A DNA stretch of 9,111 bases from Chloroflexota bacterium. GTDB lineage: Bacteria; Chloroflexota; Limnocylindria; QHBO01. Positions 6,733-9,111 of this stretch are shown here, piece by piece. The notes beneath the pieces were generated by a model. The model ran no database searches. It saw nothing but the letters and a program-made list of their open reading frames with translations, and was not told where the DNA came from. The stretch spans positions 1 through 9,111 of the forward strand of contig JACCWY010000433.1 of the NCBI GenBank assembly GCA_013697395.1. Reading direction: 5' to 3'. Made by a program: the position numbers and the translations under genes. Position 1 is the stretch's first letter. Each line of letters opens with the position of its first letter.

Positions 6733-8112
6733 ATGGCACGCACCGAATCCGAGATCCTCGCCCTCGACGGTCACGAGGTGACGATCAGCAATCCGGGCAA
6801 GCTGTTCTTCGCCGATGCCGGGATCACGAAGATCGAGCTCGTGCGCTACTACCTGGCGGTCGCGGACGGCGCCATCCTCGGAGTGCACGACCGGCCGATG
6901 GCCCTGAAGCGCTTCGTCGACGGCGCCGGAGACGAGGCGTTCTTCCAGAAGCGCGCGCCCAAGTCGGTCCCTGAGTTCGTGCGCACCGTCGAGCTCTCGT
7001 TTCCGTCCGGCCGCACCGCCGACGAGGTCGTGGTGGACAACCCGGCCGCCCTGGCATGGGTCGTCAACCTCGGGTGCATCGACCTCAACCCGCACGCGGT
7101 CCGATCCGGCGACCTCGATCATCCCGACGAGCTGCGGATCGACCTGGATCCGGGACCCGGCGTGGCATGGGCGGACGTCCGGACCGTCGCTCTCGTCGTG
7201 CGCGAGGTCCTGGTGGAGCTGGGCTACGCGCCGTTCCCGAAGACGTCGGGCTCGCGAGGCATCCACGTCTACGTGCGGATCGAGCCCCGCTGGGGCTTCT
7301 CCGAGGTCCGGCGCGCGGCCCTGGCGGTCGCGCGAGAGGTGGAGCGGCGCGCACCAGACATCGCCACGAGCAAGTGGTGGAAGGAGGAGCGCCACGGGGT
7401 CTTCCTCGACTATAACCAGAACGCGAAGGACCGCACCGTGGCCTCGGTCTATTCGGTCCGCCCGCGGCCGGAGGCGACCGTCAGCGCGCCACTCACCTGG
7501 GACGAGGTGCCCGACGCGGAGCTCGGCGATTTCACGCTGGGGACGGTGCCGGATCGCTACGCGAAGCTCGGAGACCTCGGTGCGGGGATCGACGATCGAG
7601 CCTTCTCGCTCGAGCCGCTCCTCGAGCTGGTCGGGCGGCACGAGGCGGAGGGCCTCGGCGACGCGCCGTGGCCGCCGCACTATGCCAAGCAGGCCGGTGA
7701 GCCGCCACGCGTTCAGCCCTCGAAGCGGCGGATGCCCGCGGACGCCCCGGTGACCGATCCGACCGCACCGCGCGGCCGCGCCGGCTCGGTGGCGCCAGCG
7801 TTCCCGTTCGCGCCGGCTCGCAACCCCGATGGCAGCGTCCCGCCCACGGGCCGGCGGCGCTCGTCTCAGCCCCTGCTCGTGATCTCCCAGGCGGCGGCCA
7901 AGCCCGATGCCCTCGCCGGCCTCGATCGCTGGCGCGCTCGACATCCCGATGCCGCCGCGTCCGTCCGCGATCCGGAGGACGTCCTCGTGGACGCCATGCG
8001 CGGGCGCTACAAGGTGTGGTGGCGCGTCCGCGTCAACCTGCGAAACGTGCCCGAGGCCCATCGTCCGGCCGCGGAGCCGCCCGACCCCGACTACGACCCG
8101 TGGACCGCGTGA
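6733..8112 (+). CDS. ligD: Stand-alone LigD-type polymerase/primase (archaeo-eukaryotic primase fold)
   Basis: A 459-aa protein whose first 300 or so residues match the polymerase domain of bacterial LigD, the NHEJ repair enzyme that adds ribo- or deoxyribonucleotides at broken ends. It opens with the typical VTISNPGKLFF. Catalytic acidic residues are visible as IDLDPG (D137, D139) and FLDYNQN (D226), close to the numbering I recall for the mycobacterial domain (D137/D139/D227). TSGSRGIHVYV (171-181) is the nucleotide-binding motif, and SVRPRPEATVSAPLTWDEV closes the domain. There is no ligase or phosphoesterase domain. Residues from about 325 are a Pro/Arg-rich linker, then a compact C-terminal block (LLVISQ near 385, then VWWRVRVNLRNVPEA and PDPDYDPW at the end) that looks structured. 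No Ku or ligase gene lies in the window, so its NHEJ partners must be elsewhere, or it works in another repair pathway. The start has TACGCT 8 nt upstream. Confidence 0.92.
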   Translation: MARTESEILALDGHEVTISNPGKLFFADAGITKIELVRYYLAVADGAILGVHDRPMALKRFVDGAGDEAFFQKRAPKSVPEFVRTVELSFPSGRTADEVVVDNPAALAWVVNLGCIDLNPHAVRSGDLDHPDELRIDLDPGPGVAWADVRTVALVVREVLVELGYAPFPKTSGSRGIHVYVRIEPRWGFSEVRRAALAVAREVERRAPDIATSKWWKEERHGVFLDYNQNAKDRTVASVYSVRPRPEATVSAPLTWDEVPDAELGDFTLGTVPDRYAKLGDLGAGIDDRAFSLEPLLELVGRHEAEGLGDAPWPPHYAKQAGEPPRVQPSKRRMPADAPVTDPTAPRGRAGSVAPAFPFAPARNPDGSVPPTGRRRSSQPLLVISQAAAKPDALAGLDRWRARHPDAAASVRDPEDVLVDAMRGRYKVWWRVRVNLRNVPEAHRPAAEPPDPDYDPWTA

Positions 8113-8160
8113 CGTTCGGCCGGCGTCGCGGCTTCTACCATGTGACTCCGCCAGCTACTG

Positions 8161-8178
8161 GCCCCGCCGGTACGGGGC
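8161..8178 (+). other. GC hairpin downstream of the polymerase gene
   Basis: GCCCCG and CGGGGC form a perfect 6-bp stem around a CCGGTA loop, 48 nt after the polymerase stop codon. No T-run follows, so this is at best a weak or Rho-assisted terminator. An overlapping alternative pairs GGCAGG (8176-8181) with CCTGCC (8197-8202). Confidence 0.35.
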
Positions 8179-8216
8179 AGGTTCGGCGACAGCGAGCCTG
8201 CCAAATCCACCTGTCT

Positions 8217-8233
8217 CACCGATCACATCGGTG
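8217..8233 (+). other. Perfect 7-bp inverted repeat with 3-nt spacer
   Basis: CACCGAT and ATCGGTG flank a CAC spacer. As RNA the stem can be lengthened by flanking wobble pairs. As DNA it is a dyad of the size bound by a dimeric repressor. It lies 97 bp before the HTH-nuclease-like start codon. No T-run follows it. Confidence 0.4.
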
Positions 8234-8279
8234 GGGAGCCGAGTCCGACGGGAAACGCTGGCCACGCACCGCCCCGACC

Positions 8280-8310
8280 GGTAAGCGACGGGTAAGCGGC
8301 CGGTACGGCG
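8280..8310 (+). repeat. Three direct repeats (GGTAAGCG) at exact 11-bp spacing
   Basis: GGTAAGCG occurs at 8280-8287 and 8291-8298, and a degenerate GGTACGGCG at 8302-8310, with repeat starts exactly 11 bp apart, about one helical turn. A looser copy (GGGAAACG) lies near 8250. The array ends 19 bp before the start codon of the HTH-nuclease-like gene, where the promoter should be. An operator for iterated binding on one DNA face, possibly by the HTH protein itself, is an inference. Confidence 0.45.
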
Positions 8311-8329
8311 GAACCGGCATCATCGGTCC

Positions 8330-8992
8330 ATGGAAAGGCGGACTGTCATCCGGGTTCTGCGCCAGCTCCGTCGGCAGCGACGATGGACCCAGCGCCAGCT
8401 GGCCGCACGGCTCGGGATCTCGCAGCAGTGGATGAGCGACCTTGAGTGCGGAGCCCTCGAGGGATGTTCCGTCGAGCTGCTTGAGCGGTGGTCCGGCTCG
8501 CTGAACGCAACCCTCGTGCTCGATCTCCGGGTCGCAGGGCCACGCCCGCTCACCGATCGCCGTCATGCAGCAATACAGAACTCGCTTGCCGAGATGTTGC
8601 GTCGCGACGGGTGGCTGGTGGACGTCGAGCCGAGCTTCAACCACTACGGTGATCGCGGTCGAATCGACGTCTTCGCCTTCCATCCAGGCCGCGCGATTCT
8701 GCTCGTGGTGGAGATCAAGACCGAGCTCCGTGATGTGCAGGATCTCATCGGTCGACTCGACGTGAAGCATCGGGTCGCTCGTCGGATGGCGGCCGAGCGT
8801 GGATGGGTAGTCGGAGCGATCGTCCCGGCGATCGTGTTACGGGAGGACCGGACGATCCGTCGCCGCATCGCGGAGCACGCCGCGCTGTTCGCCAGGTTCC
8901 GTCTACGCGCGCGTGCCGCACGAGCATGGCTTGGCGCACCACGAGGGCCGGTTCCCTCCGGAATTCTGCTGTTCCAGTCGCTCGAGGACTAG
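8330..8992 (+). CDS. XRE-like HTH protein fused to a PD-(D/E)XK nuclease-like domain
   Basis: A 220-aa protein of unknown function. Residues 4-62 look like a Cro/XRE helix-turn-helix: RWTQRQLAARLGISQQWMSDLE is the helix-turn-helix core. Residues 78-160 resemble a PD-(D/E)XK endonuclease-like core: E100, then D113 (RIDVFAF), then a beta strand with E128-x-K130 (LVVEIKTEL), followed by a helix. All active-site residues are therefore present. The basic C-terminal part (RTIRRRIAEHAALFARFRLRARAARAW) may bind nucleic acid. I recall uncharacterised proteins of this layout in actinobacteria and related phyla; whether they cleave DNA is not known to me. Codon use is looser than in its neighbours, with ATA, TTA and GTA codons, which may mark a recently acquired or weakly expressed gene. 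The ATG at 8330 is the only good start before the HTH; no clear Shine-Dalgarno. Repeats upstream and a hairpin downstream suggest a self-contained unit. Confidence 0.85.
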   Translation: MERRTVIRVLRQLRRQRRWTQRQLAARLGISQQWMSDLECGALEGCSVELLERWSGSLNATLVLDLRVAGPRPLTDRRHAAIQNSLAEMLRRDGWLVDVEPSFNHYGDRGRIDVFAFHPGRAILLVVEIKTELRDVQDLIGRLDVKHRVARRMAAERGWVVGAIVPAIVLREDRTIRRRIAEHAALFARFRLRARAARAWLGAPRGPVPSGILLFQSLED

Positions 8993-9005
8993 AGAGGCGT
9001 GACAT

Positions 9006-9028
9006 ATCGCGTCTCAGGCGGACGCGAT
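9006..9028 (+). terminator. Probable terminator hairpin of the HTH-nuclease-like gene
   Basis: ATCGCGTC (9006-9013) and GACGCGAT (9021-9028) form a perfect 8-bp stem with a 7-nt loop, 13 nt after the TAG stop. No U-tract follows (CTCGCCAAC), so efficiency as an intrinsic terminator is uncertain, but placement and stability fit a 3'-end structure. Confidence 0.5.
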
Positions 9029-9087
9029 CTCGCCAACTACCGATGCGAGTGGTGCGAGCCCGATCCGCGGTGATCGAGTCCGCCAGT

Positions 9088-9093
9088 TAGGCT
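9088..9093 (+). promoter_or_regulatory. Possible -10 hexamer (TAGGCT) near the right edge
   Basis: TAGGCT is identical to the hexamer before the gene at the left edge. A GTG at 9106 lies 12 nt downstream, slightly farther than at the other genes, and a start beyond the edge is equally possible. 8993-9111 otherwise holds only the hairpin at 9006-9028 and no recognisable gene. Confidence 0.2.
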
Positions 9094-9111
9094 CTCCGCA
9101 CCGGCGTGGTC

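Noticed and set aside
6674..6739. Longer start for the YihY gene (ATG at 6739)
   Set aside because: It would overlap the divergent polymerase start, and the added residues show no family similarity; the ATG at 6673 has AGGTG 5 nt upstream.
6718..8061. 447-codon minus-strand frame antisense to the polymerase gene
   Set aside because: It opposes a gene with intact AEP catalytic motifs, and its own product shows no recognisable domain.
8182..8202. Possible tRNA T-arm (GGTTCGG)
   Set aside because: No matching acceptor, D-arm or anticodon stem can be built around it.
8160..8320. Cobalamin or c-di-AMP riboswitch
   Set aside because: Short patches looked suggestive, but the conserved cores of these riboswitches are absent and the downstream gene is not a typical target.

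Overview
The window is very GC-rich with strongly G/C-ending codons, and it is chromosomal in character. The mix of proteins (an actinobacterial/chloroflexal type of alpha-glucan phosphorylase, a stand-alone LigD-type polymerase/primase, a secreted M23 peptidase with a long coiled coil, and a YihY membrane protein) fits a high-GC free-living bacterium. Chloroflexota or Actinomycetota are the best guesses, from resemblance only; no taxonomic marker gene is present.

Layout. (1) 1-488, minus: a helix-turn-helix plus coiled-coil protein that runs off the left edge. (2) 540-1814, minus: a PLP enzyme related to cysteine desulfurases but without the catalytic cysteine. (3) 1856-4012, plus: GlgP, divergent from gene 2 across only 41 bp. 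(4) 4009-5484, minus: a secreted coiled-coil M23 peptidase, convergent with glgP; the two stop codons share one CTAG. (5) 5639-6673, minus: a YihY/BrkB-family membrane protein. (6) 6733-8112, plus: a LigD-type polymerase/primase, divergent from gene 5. (7) 8330-8992, plus: an HTH domain fused to a PD-(D/E)XK nuclease-like domain, preceded by a structured 217-bp intergenic region. 8993-9111 holds a strong hairpin and possibly a promoter for a gene beyond the right edge. No gap exceeds 300 bases. I see no tRNA, rRNA, IS element or CRISPR array.

The genes do not form one pathway. The left part is housekeeping metabolism (glycogen/alpha-glucan breakdown, an uncharacterised PLP enzyme). The middle is cell envelope (peptidoglycan hydrolase, membrane protein). 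The right part concerns DNA (repair polymerase, HTH-nuclease-like protein).

Two features cut across the genes. Four of the seven start codons lie 7-9 nt downstream of a TANNNT hexamer and have no Shine-Dalgarno sequence, which suggests widespread leaderless transcription. The 8113-8329 region, with three short hairpins and a three-copy repeat at exact 11-bp spacing, leads into the HTH-nuclease-like gene. That gene also has looser codon use than its neighbours and is the least ordinary part of the window.
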